A stretch of 64,000 nucleotides of DNA from Chryseosolibacter histidinae (GCF_018598225.1 NZ_JAHESF010000006.1:124001-188000), one strand, 5' to 3'; shown: positions 1-9,038, counted from the stretch's first letter. Numbers and translations: made by a program. Notes: a model not told the origin generated them from the letters alone.

Positions 1-1677
1 CGGCGACACTGCGGGAAGCTCACGTTTGCCGGTGTTGTTAGGCGATTCGTTGATGGGCTTTTCAGGATCCCAGAGAGGCCCTACCTTCTGCGCCGCAAAA
101 TCGTATTTCGCATAAGGATAGTTATTGCCTACAAAGTACGGCCAGCCGAAGAAGCCCGCTTTTTTAGCCTGGTTCAGCTCGTCATATCCCCTGGGGCCAC
201 GCAATGAGTCGTTTTCACCGGCATCAGGTCCCACTTCACCCCAGTACAGAAACCCTGTTTTCTGATCGATGGAGATCCTGTATGGATTACGGCATCCCAT
301 CACGTAGATCTCGGGCCTGGTCTTGGCTTCACCTTTCGGGAAGAGATTGCCTTCCGGGATGGTGTAGCTGCCATCGGGCTCAACATGAATGCGCAGGATC
401 TTGCCACGCAGGTCGTTGGTGTTGGCGGATGATTTCTGTGCGTCGAAGGGTGAGCGGCCCGGCCTTTCATCAGAAGGACTGAAGCCATTCGATTCAAAAG
501 GACTGGTGTTATCGCCCGTTGAAATGTAAAGGTTGTTGTCAGGTCCGAAGGCCAGCGATCCACCGGTATGGCAGCACGTCTCGCGTTGGGTGGCTACTTC
601 CAGGATCTCTTTTTCTGACGACCTATCAACGCTGTCGTTCTTGAATACAAATCGCGACAGCACGTTGGCAGACCTTTCGGGATGAGAATAGAAGATGTAA
701 AGGAAGTTGTTCTCACTGAACTTCGGATCGGCGGTGAGACCGATCATACCATCTTCGAACTTCGTTCCCACCTTGAATTTATTGACGAGCTTCACTTTGC
801 CATCGGCAGGTGTGTACAACTTCACTTCACCTTTGCGCTGCAGGAATACGATCTTGCCGTCGGGCAGGATGGTCATCTCTGTAGGCTCATCGAGGTTGAA
901 GTCGAGCACAGTTTTATTGAAGCGGTTCTCCTCGGGAACAAGTTTGGAAACGGCCTTGCTGTAGTTCGGCTTGTCGTCGCCCATGGCATACTGGATACCT
1001 TGCAGCACGTGGTCGAGGAAAAGCGAGTCTTTGTAACTTTCTTTTGTGTGGCCAAGGCCGGTGTAAAATGAACGTCCGCCTTCAAAAGCGTGGTACCAGG
1101 CAATGGGATGGTTCTCACCGTTCTCGCCACCCTGGTAGGTGCTTTCGTCGAGGTTATAGATCACGTTGATATCGGGCGAGATCTTCTTGTAGTTGTACCA
1201 CTCGTCTGTTCTCGTCCAGTTGTCGGGCAGTGTATTGGGACCGAAAGGCTTCACTTTCCGGACCGTGGCCTCCTGGATCTTGGGGTGGCTTTTAAAGTAC
1301 GCGCCCACCAGCTTGCCGTACCAGGGCCACTCGTATTCGGTATCCGCGGCAGCGTGAATGCCTACATATCCCCCGCCGGCTTCAATAAACCTTTTGAAGG
1401 CTGCCTGCTGAACCGGGTCGAGCACGTTTTGCGTGGTGCTGAGGAAAACAACCGCGCGGTATTTCTTCAGGTTCTCTTCCGTGAACTGGCTGGCATCTTC
1501 GGTAGTGTCTGTTTCGAAGTCGTTCTTCTTTCCCAGCTCGATCAGGGCCAGCTTTCCATCTTCTATCGATTCGTGCCGGTAGCCGGCAGTTTTGGAAAAT
1601 ACCAGGATCTTTTTCTTCTCCTTGCTGCAGGAAAGAAGCAGGCAGAACAATATAACGATGGCAACGTAAGCTCTCAT
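1..1677 (-). CDS. ThuA domain / PQQ-dependent glucose-sorbosone dehydrogenase-type lipoprotein, cut by window edge
   Basis: The first 559 residues are present and the reading frame is open to the left edge, so the C-terminus is missing. The N-terminus is a lipoprotein signal with lipobox LLSC (Cys17), placing the protein in the cell envelope. Residues about 24-235 form a ThuA (trehalose-utilisation, glutamine amidotransferase-like) fold: it opens with KKILVFSKTAGYRHESIEDG and contains the ThuA landmarks YVGIHAAADTEYEWPWYG and HPIAWYHAFEGGRSFYTGLG. From about residue 250 a beta-propeller of the glucose/sorbosone dehydrogenase type starts (EPTEMTILPDGKIVFLQRKG). In Bacteroidota such fusions usually continue into a cytochrome c domain, which is inferred here, not seen. 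It is the last visible gene of a five-gene operon, 22 bp after the DUF1080 gene. Electron transfer from the sugar dehydrogenase to the operon's cytochrome c is a reasonable inference. Confidence 0.85.
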   Translation of the reverse strand, partial: MRAYVAIVILFCLLLSCSKEKKKILVFSKTAGYRHESIEDGKLALIELGKKNDFETDTTEDASQFTEENLKKYRAVVFLSTTQNVLDPVQQAAFKRFIEAGGGYVGIHAAADTEYEWPWYGKLVGAYFKSHPKIQEATVRKVKPFGPNTLPDNWTRTDEWYNYKKISPDINVIYNLDESTYQGGENGENHPIAWYHAFEGGRSFYTGLGHTKESYKDSLFLDHVLQGIQYAMGDDKPNYSKAVSKLVPEENRFNKTVLDFNLDEPTEMTILPDGKIVFLQRKGEVKLYTPADGKVKLVNKFKVGTKFEDGMIGLTADPKFSENNFLYIFYSHPERSANVLSRFVFKNDSVDRSSEKEILEVATQRETCCHTGGSLAFGPDNNLYISTGDNTSPFESNGFSPSDERPGRSPFDAQKSSANTNDLRGKILRIHVEPDGSYTIPEGNLFPKGEAKTRPEIYVMGCRNPYRISIDQKTGFLYWGEVGPDAGENDSLRGPRGYDELNQAKKAGFFGWPYFVGNNYPYAKYDFAAQKVGPLWDPEKPINESPNNTGKRELPAVSP

Positions 1678-1699
1678 AGGTTTGGGTTAGTTAGGGTGA

Positions 1700-2419
1700 T
1701 TATTTCAGCACCTTGATCTTGATATTGCGGTACCACACTTTGTCGCCGTGATCTTGCAGCGCGATGTGGCCTTTGGTAGCTTTGCCGAAGTCTGGCATGG
1801 TCTTGAACTTGCTGGCGGCTACCATGGCATCCCACTCGGGCGTGTGCATGGTGAACTCCACCACCTTGGTGCCATTGAGCCAGAACTCATATTTGGCTTT
1901 GTTAGAAACGATGCGGGCCTGGTTCCACTGGCCTGCGGGTTTTACAGTTTCCTTTTTGCATTTGATGAGATCGTAGAGGTCACCTGCGCGGTGTTTTTCG
2001 ATCTTGGCATCCGGGTGACAGGTGTTGTCGAGCACCTGCATCTCAGGACCGGTGAAATACGTGGCGCGGTATTTCGGATCTTCCACCACGTTGAAGATGA
2101 TGCCGCTGTTGCCGCAAGAATCGATCTTCCACTCCAGCGACAGCTCATAGTTCTCGTATTCTTCGTGCGTGATGATATCGCCGCGCTCTTCCCGCTGCGT
2201 TACACTTTTATCCAGCGACAGTGTGCCGTCTTCTACTTTCCAGCCTGCACCCAGGTCATTGCTGTTGAAATTTCTCCAGCCTTTGGTGGTCTTGCCGTCG
2301 AACAACAGCTTCCATCCATCCTTCTCTTCCTTTTTTGTCAGCGTATTCTGCGCCGTTGTGTCGATGCAACACGTTAAAAGCAGGCTGCAGGCGAGCAGCG
2401 AAATTGTCAGGTATCTCAT
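1700..2419 (-). CDS. DUF1080 / 3-keto-disaccharide hydrolase family protein
   Basis: A 239-residue secreted protein with an N-terminal signal (MRYLTISLLACSLLLTCC, either a weak lipobox or cleavage near TTAQ). The mature part is a single concanavalin-like jelly roll of the DUF1080 family: GWKLLFDGKTTKGWRNF at the start, then a central SLEWKIDSCGNSGIIFNV and a terminal HIALQDHGDKVWYRNIKI, all family hallmarks. Members act on 3-keto-glycosides, cleaving or hydrating the oxidised sugar in the periplasm. The neighbours (Gfo/Idh/MocA oxidoreductase, sugar epimerase-like protein, ThuA-PQQ dehydrogenase) are the partners expected for that pathway. The exact substrate cannot be read from the sequence. 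Confidence 0.85.
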   Translation of the reverse strand: MRYLTISLLACSLLLTCCIDTTAQNTLTKKEEKDGWKLLFDGKTTKGWRNFNSNDLGAGWKVEDGTLSLDKSVTQREERGDIITHEEYENYELSLEWKIDSCGNSGIIFNVVEDPKYRATYFTGPEMQVLDNTCHPDAKIEKHRAGDLYDLIKCKKETVKPAGQWNQARIVSNKAKYEFWLNGTKVVEFTMHTPEWDAMVAASKFKTMPDFGKATKGHIALQDHGDKVWYRNIKIKVLK

Positions 2420-2461
2420 TGGTCTAGATTGTTTAGGTATATTCTAAATGGTGTACGGAGA

Positions 2462-2887
2462 TCAGTCTTTCGGTTTCTCTCCGTCGAGTGACAGCACATA
2501 CATCGCCATTTTTTCGGCGTCGGCCTGCGACAGGTCGGGGTGCGCTGTCATGGGTATTTCGCCCCATACGCCGCTACCGCCTTTCATGATCTTGCCTGCG
2601 AGCAACGCTACGTTGGCCTTGGTGAACTCGTATTTTTTAGCAACGTCAGTGTGCGAAGGGCCTACGATCTTGTTGGTAGGATGATGGCAGGTCTTGCAGT
2701 CGCTGGCGTCAACCAAAGCCTGTCCTTGTTTGATCAGGTCATCGGATGAAGGTGTTCCTGAGTCGGCAGTTTCATAATCGTTGTAGCCGTCATCTTCTTT
2801 CTTCGTTTCTTCTTTCTTTCCACCGCAGGAGGTCATTGTGCAGGTCGCAAAACCGATAACCAGGATCAGTACAAATAGCTTTTTCAT
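2462..2887 (-). CDS. small mono-haem cytochrome c lipoprotein
   Basis: 141 residues with lipobox MTSC (Cys21) and an acidic, low-complexity linker (residues 25-50), followed by one class-I cytochrome c domain. The haem-binding motif is C64-K-T-C67-H68, and Met113 in IPMTAH is the likely distal ligand. The surrounding sequence (KIVGPSHTDVAKKY, then MAMYVLSLDGE at the end) resembles the cytochrome c551/c552 type common in Bacteroidota. It lies inside the keto-sugar operon, 16 bp after the epimerase gene, so it probably accepts electrons from a sugar dehydrogenase of the same operon. It could equally be a general periplasmic carrier. Confidence 0.88.
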   Translation of the reverse strand: MKKLFVLILVIGFATCTMTSCGGKKEETKKEDDGYNDYETADSGTPSSDDLIKQGQALVDASDCKTCHHPTNKIVGPSHTDVAKKYEFTKANVALLAGKIMKGGSGVWGEIPMTAHPDLSQADAEKMAMYVLSLDGEKPKD

Positions 2888-2903
2888 TTTCGTTTTTTAA
2901 TAA

Positions 2904-3965
2904 TTAAATTAATCCTAACACTCTCTTGTTGAACTTTTGGTCTTTACCGGAAGCAGCGAAATCGTCGAACGCCTTTTCCGTCACCCTGATGATATGGTCT
3001 TTAATGAACGGTGCGCCTTCTGCCGCGCCCTGCTCCGGATGTTTGATGCAGCACTCCCACTCCAGCACAGCCCAGCCTTCATAGCCGTATTGCGTCAGCT
3101 TGGAGAAGATGGATTGGAAATCAACCTGTCCATCACCCAAAGACCTGAATCTTCCGGGGCGGTCAACCCATCCCTGATAACCACCGTACACCCCTGACTT
3201 TCCTGTGGGATTGAACTCGGCATCCTTCACATGGAACATCTTGATGAACTGGTGATAGAAATCGATATACTGAAGATAGTCGAGCTGCTGCAGCACAAAG
3301 TGGCTGGGATCGTAGAGGATATTGCAACGTGTATGTTTGCCGGTAGCTTCCCAGAAACGCTCGAAGGTTATGCCATCGTGCAGGTCTTCACCCGGGTGGA
3401 TCTCGTAACACACGTCCACACCAGCTTTGTCGAACGCGTTCAGGATCGGCAGCCAGCGTTTGGCGAGCTCGGCGAACCCGTCTTCCACCAACCCGGCAGG
3501 ACGTTGGGGCCATGGGTATACTGTATGCCACATCAGCGCGCCTGAGAAAGTAGCGTGGGCGTTGAGGCCCAGGTTCTTGCTCGCCTTCGCTGCGTTCTTC
3601 AGCTGCTGCACCGCCCAGGCTGTTCTCTCCTTGGCATTGCCGCGTACTGATTTGGGAGCAAATCCATCGAACAATTCATTATAGGCAGGATGCACCGCCA
3701 CAAGCTGCCCCTGTAAATGGGTTGACAGCTCTGTGATCTGAAGTCCTGCAGATTCTACGATGCCTTTCAGCTCGTCGCAGTAGTCTTTGCTTTCGGCGGC
3801 CTTTTCGAGGTCGATGCAGCGCGCATCCCAGGTAGGGATCTGCACGCCCACATAACCCAATGAAGCGGCCCATTTACAGATAGTCTTTAAATTATCGAAC
3901 GGAGCCTGGTCTCCCATGAACTGGGCCAGAAATATCGCAGGACCTTTGATTGTTTTCATCGTCAT
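2904..3965 (-). CDS. sugar phosphate isomerase/epimerase-like TIM barrel protein
   Basis: 353 residues with no signal peptide. It is an AP-endonuclease-2/xylose isomerase-like TIM barrel (IolE/IolI type). The four expected metal ligands are visible: Glu188 in CYEIHPGED, Asp219 in NILYDPSHF, His245 in FHVKDAEF and Glu302 in VLEWECC. Two start codons lie 6 bp apart (MTMK); either could be used. It follows the Gfo/Idh/MocA gene and precedes the cytochrome. Members of this family act as keto-sugar isomerases, lyases or hydratases in 3-keto-glycoside breakdown, which suits the operon; the actual reaction is inferred from context only. Confidence 0.82.
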   Translation of the reverse strand: MTMKTIKGPAIFLAQFMGDQAPFDNLKTICKWAASLGYVGVQIPTWDARCIDLEKAAESKDYCDELKGIVESAGLQITELSTHLQGQLVAVHPAYNELFDGFAPKSVRGNAKERTAWAVQQLKNAAKASKNLGLNAHATFSGALMWHTVYPWPQRPAGLVEDGFAELAKRWLPILNAFDKAGVDVCYEIHPGEDLHDGITFERFWEATGKHTRCNILYDPSHFVLQQLDYLQYIDFYHQFIKMFHVKDAEFNPTGKSGVYGGYQGWVDRPGRFRSLGDGQVDFQSIFSKLTQYGYEGWAVLEWECCIKHPEQGAAEGAPFIKDHIIRVTEKAFDDFAASGKDQKFNKRVLGLI

Positions 3966-3967
3966 TT

Positions 3968-4030
3968 AGATATGAGATTTGAGATATGAGACATGAGATG
4001 TGAGACGCTCAACTTTAAACTTTAAACTTT
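3968..4030. repeat. intergenic word-repeat array (GATATGAG and CTTTAAA words)
   Basis: Between the Gfo/Idh/MocA stop and the epimerase start there are six degenerate copies of an ATNTGAGA-like word followed by three CTTTAAA words. The CTTTAAA block runs through the last codons and the stop of the Gfo/Idh/MocA gene. The same GATTTGAG word recurs at 22828-22867 and near 30901, and the TTTAAA word recurs at 26862, 27604, 31493 and 33253. No inverted partner is evident here. Confidence 0.75.
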
Positions 4031-5179
4031 CAAAGGAGTCCACTTCTTGTTCGACGTAGCCGACTTAATGACAGCATCGACAAACGCCATTCCCCGCACG
4101 CCGTCCTGGGCATCGGGGAAGTCGTATTTGGCGGGGTCGATGGTTTTGCCGGCTTTATGATCGCGCACACCGCGGGCAAATGCCATGTAGATGTTGGCGA
4201 ATGCTTCGAGGTATCCTTCGGGGTGACCTGAAGGCGTGCGGGTGTTCTTTTTGGCCGCGTCACACAGATAACCCCAACCGGCACGGATGATCTCCTTGGG
4301 CTTGTCGAGCCACTTCACCACCAGTGTGTTCGGCTCTTCCTGTCTCCATTCCAGTCCTCCCTTCTCACCGTAAACGCGGATGTTGAGATTGTTCTCGTCA
4401 CCGGCGGCCACCTGTGTTGCCAGGAGCACGCCCGAGGCGCCGTTCTCAAACTTCACCAGCATGGAGCTATCGTCATCAAGCTGGCGTCCTTTCACCACGG
4501 TATTGAGCAGTGCATTGATCTCCACAATGTCGGAGCCCGAGATATATTCAGCGAGGTTGGCAGCGTGTGTACCGATGTCGCCGATCGCGCCACCTGCACC
4601 TGACTTCGAAGGGTCTGTGCGCCAGCTTGCCTGCTTGTTGCCGGTTCCTTCCACAAAAGTGGAAAGCCATCCCTGCGGATATTCCACATATACTTTTCTC
4701 ACTTTGCCGATCTTGCCGGTCTTCACCATGTTGCGCGCTTCTTTCACCAGCGGATAGCCGGTATAGGTATGCGTCAGCGCCAGCACCAGGCCGGTCTTAT
4801 CCACAATTTTCTTCAGGGCTTTTGCCTCCGCTACATTGAAAGCGATCGGCTTATCGATGATCACATGGAAACCGTTCTCGAGGGCCATCTTCGCGGGATC
4901 GAAATGCACGTGGTTGGGTGTTACGATCGACACAAAGTCCATGCGCTGATCTTCCGGAAGCTGCTTTTCCTTCTCGATCATTTCGGCATAGCTGCCATAG
5001 ACACGGCTGGGGTCCAGGTACAGCGCTTTGCCAGTTGCTTTAGATTTTTTAGGATCACTGCTGAAAGCGCCGCAGACGAGTTCGATCTCGCCGTCAAGGG
5101 CTGCAGCTTTGCGATGAACGGCACCGATGAAAGCATCCAGGCTTCCACCGATCATTCCCATGCGTAGTTTTCTGCTCAT
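4022..5179 (-). CDS. Gfo/Idh/MocA family NAD(P)-dependent oxidoreductase
   Basis: 385 residues, probably cytoplasmic: there is no Tat or Sec signal. The N-terminal Rossmann domain starts with MGMIGGSLDAFIGAVHRKAA. The family EKP motif appears as I-D109-K110-P111, with Lys110 as the catalytic lysine, and the C-terminal domain carries GDIGTHAANLAEY (Asp201, His205). Such enzymes oxidise or reduce sugars and sugar acids, and some oxidise glycosides at C3. It is the first gene of the operon; 307 bp of repeat-bearing intergenic DNA separates it from xylA. Start chosen at MSRKLRMGMIGG, which fits the family N-terminus. Its last codons lie in a repeat word. Confidence 0.88.
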   Translation of the reverse strand: MSRKLRMGMIGGSLDAFIGAVHRKAAALDGEIELVCGAFSSDPKKSKATGKALYLDPSRVYGSYAEMIEKEKQLPEDQRMDFVSIVTPNHVHFDPAKMALENGFHVIIDKPIAFNVAEAKALKKIVDKTGLVLALTHTYTGYPLVKEARNMVKTGKIGKVRKVYVEYPQGWLSTFVEGTGNKQASWRTDPSKSGAGGAIGDIGTHAANLAEYISGSDIVEINALLNTVVKGRQLDDDSSMLVKFENGASGVLLATQVAAGDENNLNIRVYGEKGGLEWRQEEPNTLVVKWLDKPKEIIRAGWGYLCDAAKKNTRTPSGHPEGYLEAFANIYMAFARGVRDHKAGKTIDPAKYDFPDAQDGVRGMAFVDAVIKSATSNKKWTPLKV

Positions 5180-5345
5180 GAAGTTTAAAATTAGGATTTG
5201 GTTCAGGTTTTAAAAGTTTCAGATTGAAAAATTACGAAATAAAATTACTGAAAACGATTGCGGTTTGGGTTGAATGGGGCTTATTTCATGCGTTAGCACC
5301 TCGGGCCTGAAATTCGTGCGAATAGAGCGGCAACGACCGGGTTTC

Positions 5346-5490
5346 TTAAGAGTCCACGGTCGACAGTCCACAGACCACAGCCAGGTGGTGTGTTAGTCAA
5401 CGTTACTGCTTTGTCTCTCCTTGAAAGGCTGTATAGTGACGATCACACTGCACGTCCGTGGACCGTGGACTGTCGACTGTGGACTCTTAA
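5346..5490. repeat. inverted GTCCACAG-type repeat element at the 3' end of xylA
   Basis: The left arm at 5346-5373 and right arm at 5463-5490 are reverse complements at 26 of 28 positions, and both mismatches are C/T and would allow G-U pairing in RNA. Each arm is built of words such as GTCCACGG, GTCGACAG and GTCCACAG. The spacer is 89 bp. The right arm includes the xylA stop codon, so the xylA mRNA would run directly into this structure. Related elements lie at 31449, 33385, 38412 and 43028. The rest of the 5180-5345 gap is A/T-rich upstream DNA of the keto-sugar operon in which I see no gene. Confidence 0.85.
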
Positions 5491-6815
5491 ATGAACTTGC
5501 TGATCAGATTTTCAATGTATTCCTGTTTGCCGCTGATCTGTTTGGGGTCGCCGTTCTTGTGTGCAAGGTTGCGTAAGTCTTCAAGACCGAGCTTGCCTTG
5601 CTCGAACTGTTTTCCTTTTCCAGAATCAAAAGAAGCATAACGATCTTTCCGGAGTTTGGTGTACTCACCATTGTCGATCACAGCCTGGGCTATGAGCAGG
5701 GCGCGGGCAAAGGTATCCATGCCGCCGATGTGTGCGTAAAAAATATCTTCCAGGTCGGTAGAGTTCCTTCTGGTCTTGGCATCGAAGTTCACGCCACCGG
5801 TTTTGAATCCGCCGGCCTCGAGGATCACCAGCATGGACTCGGTGAGCTCATACAGGTTGTTGGGGAACTGGTCTGTATCCCATCCGTTCTGGTAGTCGCC
5901 GCGGTTGGCATCGATGCTTCCCAGCATGCCCGCGTCGGCCGCAACCTGCAGCTCGTGCTGGAAGGTGTGGTGGGCCAGTGTGGCGTGGTTTACCTCGATG
6001 TTCAGCTTGAAGTCGTCCATGAGATCGAACTGGCGCAGGAACGAGATCACTGTGGCAGAATCGAAATCATATTGATGTTTGGAAGGCTCCATGGGCTTGG
6101 GCTCGATGAAGAACGTGCCTTTGAAACCTTGTGCTCTTGCATAATCTTTTGCCATGTGCAGGAACCGCGCCATGTGCTCCTGCTCACGTTTCATGTTGGT
6201 GTTGAGCAGCGACATATAACCTTCGCGACCGCCCCAGAAAACGTAATTGGCTCCGCCCAGCGCGATGGTAGCGTCGAGCGCATTCTTCACTTGCGCGCCG
6301 GCATAGCTCACCACTTCAAAGTCAGGGTTGGTGGCCGCGCCGTTCATGTAGCGCGGGTGCGAGAAGAGGTTCGCTGTTCCCCACAGCAGCTTCACGCCGG
6401 AAGCCTTTTGTTTTTTCTTCGCGTATTCCACAATCTTTTCGAGGCGTGCTTCTGATTCTTTCAGCGTAGGTCCTTCGTCGATCAGGTCGTAGTCGTGGAA
6501 GCAATAGAACGGTGCGCCGATCTTGGTGATGAACTCGAAGGCAGCATCCATTTTATCATAACCGCGTTGTACGGCATCGTCACTTTGCAACCAGGGAAAG
6601 CTTTTGGTACCAGGACCGAAGGGGTCACCGCCTGTGCCGCAGAACGTGTGCCAGTAAGCGATGGCAAAACGGAAGTGTTCTTCCATGGTCTTCTTCCCTA
6701 CCTTCTTGGTGGCGTCGTAGAATTTGAAGGCCAACGGGTTGTCTGACTCTTTGCCTTCGTAACGGATCTGGCCTATGCCTTTGAAATACTCCTTATCTCC
6801 TAATGTGAGTTTCAT
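5487..6815 (-). CDS. xylA: xylose isomerase
   Basis: 442 residues, the usual length for the larger class-II xylose isomerases. It converts D-xylose to D-xylulose in the cytoplasm. Clear signatures are [18 protein letters not shown] near residue 50, the [19 protein letters not shown] metal-site segment, [18 protein letters not shown] and [17 protein letters not shown]. It starts 10 bp after the ParE toxin stop and lies downstream of xylB, so xylB, the toxin-antitoxin pair and xylA may be co-transcribed. Its stop codon sits inside the right arm of an inverted repeat. Confidence 0.97.
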   Translation of the reverse strand: MKLTLGDKEYFKGIGQIRYEGKESDNPLAFKFYDATKKVGKKTMEEHFRFAIAYWHTFCGTGGDPFGPGTKSFPWLQSDDAVQRGYDKMDAAFEFITKIGAPFYCFHDYDLIDEGPTLKESEARLEKIVEYAKKKQKASGVKLLWGTANLFSHPRYMNGAATNPDFEVVSYAGAQVKNALDATIALGGANYVFWGGREGYMSLLNTNMKREQEHMARFLHMAKDYARAQGFKGTFFIEPKPMEPSKHQYDFDSATVISFLRQFDLMDDFKLNIEVNHATLAHHTFQHELQVAADAGMLGSIDANRGDYQNGWDTDQFPNNLYELTESMLVILEAGGFKTGGVNFDAKTRRNSTDLEDIFYAHIGGMDTFARALLIAQAVIDNGEYTKLRKDRYASFDSGKGKQFEQGKLGLEDLRNLAHKNGDPKQISGKQEYIENLISKFI

Positions 6816-6825
6816 GGTTGTGGTT

Positions 6826-7146
6826 TTATCGGTTTAAGATTTTCTGAGGATTCTGACGTGTGTGAAATACATCGATGATCACAATGATCATTTTACTTTC
6901 TATGTACTCGTATATGATTTTATAATTGCCTTCCACCAAATAGCGGCAGTGTAAGCCTCTTTCTGCGAGCAAAATATCCTGCTGTCCGGATTCCGGATGG
7001 GACTTGAGTTGATTAGTCCGTGCAAATATCTTTTCGACGAATCTATCTGCTGGATGGGGTGAACCAGCTTCTTCAGAAATGAAATAGTGTATTTCATCGA
7101 GGCATCGCAAAGCAAAAGGCGTCCATGTGATTACAATTTCAGCCAT
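6826..7146 (-). CDS. ParE/RelE-type toxin of a toxin-antitoxin pair
   Basis: 106 residues with the RelE/ParE fold pattern: [18 protein letters not shown] at the N-terminus, [18 protein letters not shown] in the middle, then [18 protein letters not shown] and [16 protein letters not shown] at the end. The ending DVFHTRQNP is typical of ParE-like plasmid-stabilisation toxins. It overlaps the upstream antitoxin by 8 bp, the usual arrangement for coupled translation. Its target (gyrase or ribosome) cannot be told from sequence. It lies between xylB and xylA on the same strand, which is unusual for this operon. Confidence 0.85.
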   Translation of the reverse strand: MAEIVITWTPFALRCLDEIHYFISEEAGSPHPADRFVEKIFARTNQLKSHPESGQQDILLAERGLHCRYLVEGNYKIIYEYIESKMIIVIIDVFHTRQNPQKILNR

Positions 7147-7381
7147 TCTTTCTTCTGAAATACTCTATGGCTTCTTCCTGCACGATTAATTTACCTTCAC
7201 CAATTGCTTTTCTCGATTCCGAAATACGATCAAAATATTCATCTTCTGTCATTGGCTTATAGGGGCGACCTGACTTTGACCTGCCGTAATCCAAGATTTT
7301 TCGTATTGCTTCCAATAGGCGAGCGTCATTAACCTGATCGAGCTCTTTCTTTAGTATCTCTTTTTCCGCTTTCAAATCCAT
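7139..7381 (-). CDS. antitoxin partner of the ParE-type toxin
   Basis: 80 residues starting at MDLKAEKEILKKELDQV. An in-frame start 48 bp further upstream adds residues unlike the family, so I chose the internal ATG. The N-terminal half is a charged helix, and the C-terminal half (KPMTEDEYFDRISESRKAI then [12 protein letters not shown]) resembles the toxin-neutralising tail of small Bacteroidota antitoxins. It precedes and overlaps the toxin by 8 bp. No DNA-binding domain is obvious. The 126 bp between it and the xylB stop is A/T-rich and may hold its own promoter. Confidence 0.75.
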   Translation of the reverse strand: MDLKAEKEILKKELDQVNDARLLEAIRKILDYGRSKSGRPYKPMTEDEYFDRISESRKAIGEGKLIVQEEAIEYFRRKNG

Positions 7382-7507
7382 AATCAAATACTTATGTTGT
7401 AAAATACCATTTTTAGCATGCAATGACAAAGTGGAAATGCACTTGCCAGCTTCTTAGAAGCAGTTCACTTATAGTTGTTATAGTTTTACAAACTTTCATT
7501 AGCGGCT

Positions 7508-9004
7508 TTACAGATATTTCTGAAGCTGCGTCTTCCACTGCGTGTAGGCATGATGATACTGCGCTGCCTTGTTCGTATCGGGCTCTTCAGACTCGATGAT
7601 CTGCAGGCCGCGGAAAGCTTCTTTAAAGTCCTTGAAGATTCCTGCGCCCACCCCTGCACCCAGCGCTGCGCCCTTCGCACCATCGGTATCGTAAAGCTCA
7701 AGCCTCGCGCCGATGGCATTCACGAACGCTTCGCGGAACAAAGGACTTAAAAACATATTGGCGTTGCCGGCCCTGATCACATTGGTCTTCAGTCCCATGC
7801 CTTGCAGAATGTCGAAACCATATTTCAGCGCGAACACGATCCCCTCCTGCGCAGCCCTGAAGATGTGGCCCTGGCTGTGGCGGTTGAAGTTCAATCCATG
7901 GAAAGATGCTTCTACCGATTTGTTCTCCAGGATACGTTCAGCGCCATTCCCGAAAGGCAGCACGGTAAGCCCTTCGGCCCCGATGGGAACCTTCGACGCC
8001 AGCCTGTTCATTTCGGTATAATCGTATGGATCGCTGTGCGATTTGGTGTTTCTGCGAAGCCAGCTGTTGAGAATGCCGGTGCCATTCACGCAAAGTAACA
8101 CACCGTTGGAAGGCCGTTGTGCGCTGTTATTCACGTGAATAAAAGTGTTTACCCGCGATTTTACATCAAATGCATTTTGATCGGTAACGCTATAGATCAC
8201 TCCCGATGTGCCTGCAGTGGCTGCTGTTTCTCCGGGGTTGAGCACATTAAGCGAGAACGCATTGTTGGGCTGATCGCCGGAACGGTACGCCACCCTGGTG
8301 CCGGCTTTAAGACCCAGCTCGACCGCCGCGTCTTTTTTCACTTCTCCCTGAACGGAGAACACGGGTTTAATAACAGGAACAAGCGCGGGATCGAAGCCGT
8401 AGTGCTCCAGCAATTTACCTGATACCGATCTGGATGGATAATCCCAGAACACTCCTTCAGACAACCCTGTATCCGTGGTCACGATCTCACCCGTAAGACG
8501 CATGGCAATGTAGTCACCCGGCAGCATGAACTTGTGAACCTTCGAGAATACGGCAGGCTCGTTCTCTTTTACCCAGCGCAGCTTCGATGCTGTGAAATTG
8601 CCCGGTGAGTTCAGAAAGTGGCTCAGCGCGTACTCCTCTCCTAACGCTTTCATAGCTTTGTCGCCGATGCTCACGGCGCGGCTGTCGCACCAGATAATGG
8701 AAGGCCTCAGCGGCTTGTGGTCCTTGTCCACCAGCACAAGCCCGTGCATTTGATAAGAGATACCGATGGCAGCAATGCGGTCGCCGGTGGTGCCGGCTTT
8801 CTGAAGACAGGTCTTGACGCTGATCAGCAGGTGCTTCCACCACAGTTCCGGATCTTGTTCGGCCCAGCCTGGCGCAACAGCGATCATCGCCATTTCTTCG
8901 GCGGGCGATTGTGCGGAAGCCGCGGTGAGGCCGGTTTCAGCATCGACCAGAGAAGCTTTGATAGAAGAACTGCCTATGTCTAATCCCAGCAGGAATTGGT
9001 TCAT
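7508..9004 (-). CDS. xylB: xylulokinase
   Basis: 498 residues of the FGGY carbohydrate kinase family, phosphorylating D-xylulose to xylulose 5-phosphate. The N-terminal ATPase phosphate-1 motif is LGLDIGSSSIKASLVD; GISYQMHGLVLVD, CDSRA, AGTSGVIYS and a C-terminal DGAKGAALGAGVGAGIF match xylulokinases. I start it at MNQFLLGLDIG (9004); a start seven codons upstream would run toward the operator. The start is 35 bp from a palindrome at 9039-9053, and the divergent gene is a Nudix-type sugar regulator. The toxin-antitoxin pair and xylA follow on the same strand. Confidence 0.95.
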   Translation of the reverse strand: MNQFLLGLDIGSSSIKASLVDAETGLTAASAQSPAEEMAMIAVAPGWAEQDPELWWKHLLISVKTCLQKAGTTGDRIAAIGISYQMHGLVLVDKDHKPLRPSIIWCDSRAVSIGDKAMKALGEEYALSHFLNSPGNFTASKLRWVKENEPAVFSKVHKFMLPGDYIAMRLTGEIVTTDTGLSEGVFWDYPSRSVSGKLLEHYGFDPALVPVIKPVFSVQGEVKKDAAVELGLKAGTRVAYRSGDQPNNAFSLNVLNPGETAATAGTSGVIYSVTDQNAFDVKSRVNTFIHVNNSAQRPSNGVLLCVNGTGILNSWLRRNTKSHSDPYDYTEMNRLASKVPIGAEGLTVLPFGNGAERILENKSVEASFHGLNFNRHSQGHIFRAAQEGIVFALKYGFDILQGMGLKTNVIRAGNANMFLSPLFREAFVNAIGARLELYDTDGAKGAALGAGVGAGIFKDFKEAFRGLQIIESEEPDTNKAAQYHHAYTQWKTQLQKYL

Positions 9005-9038
9005 GGGTGAGTGAATTTCAAACAATATTATCTACAAA

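Noticed and set aside
5250-5264. AAACGATTGCGGTTT upstream of the Gfo/Idh/MocA operon as a LacI-type operator
   Set aside because: Only 4-bp outer arms are symmetric and no LacI-family gene is in the window, so support is too weak.
5598-6455. A 285-codon open frame on the plus strand
   Set aside because: Antisense to xylA; no support of its own.
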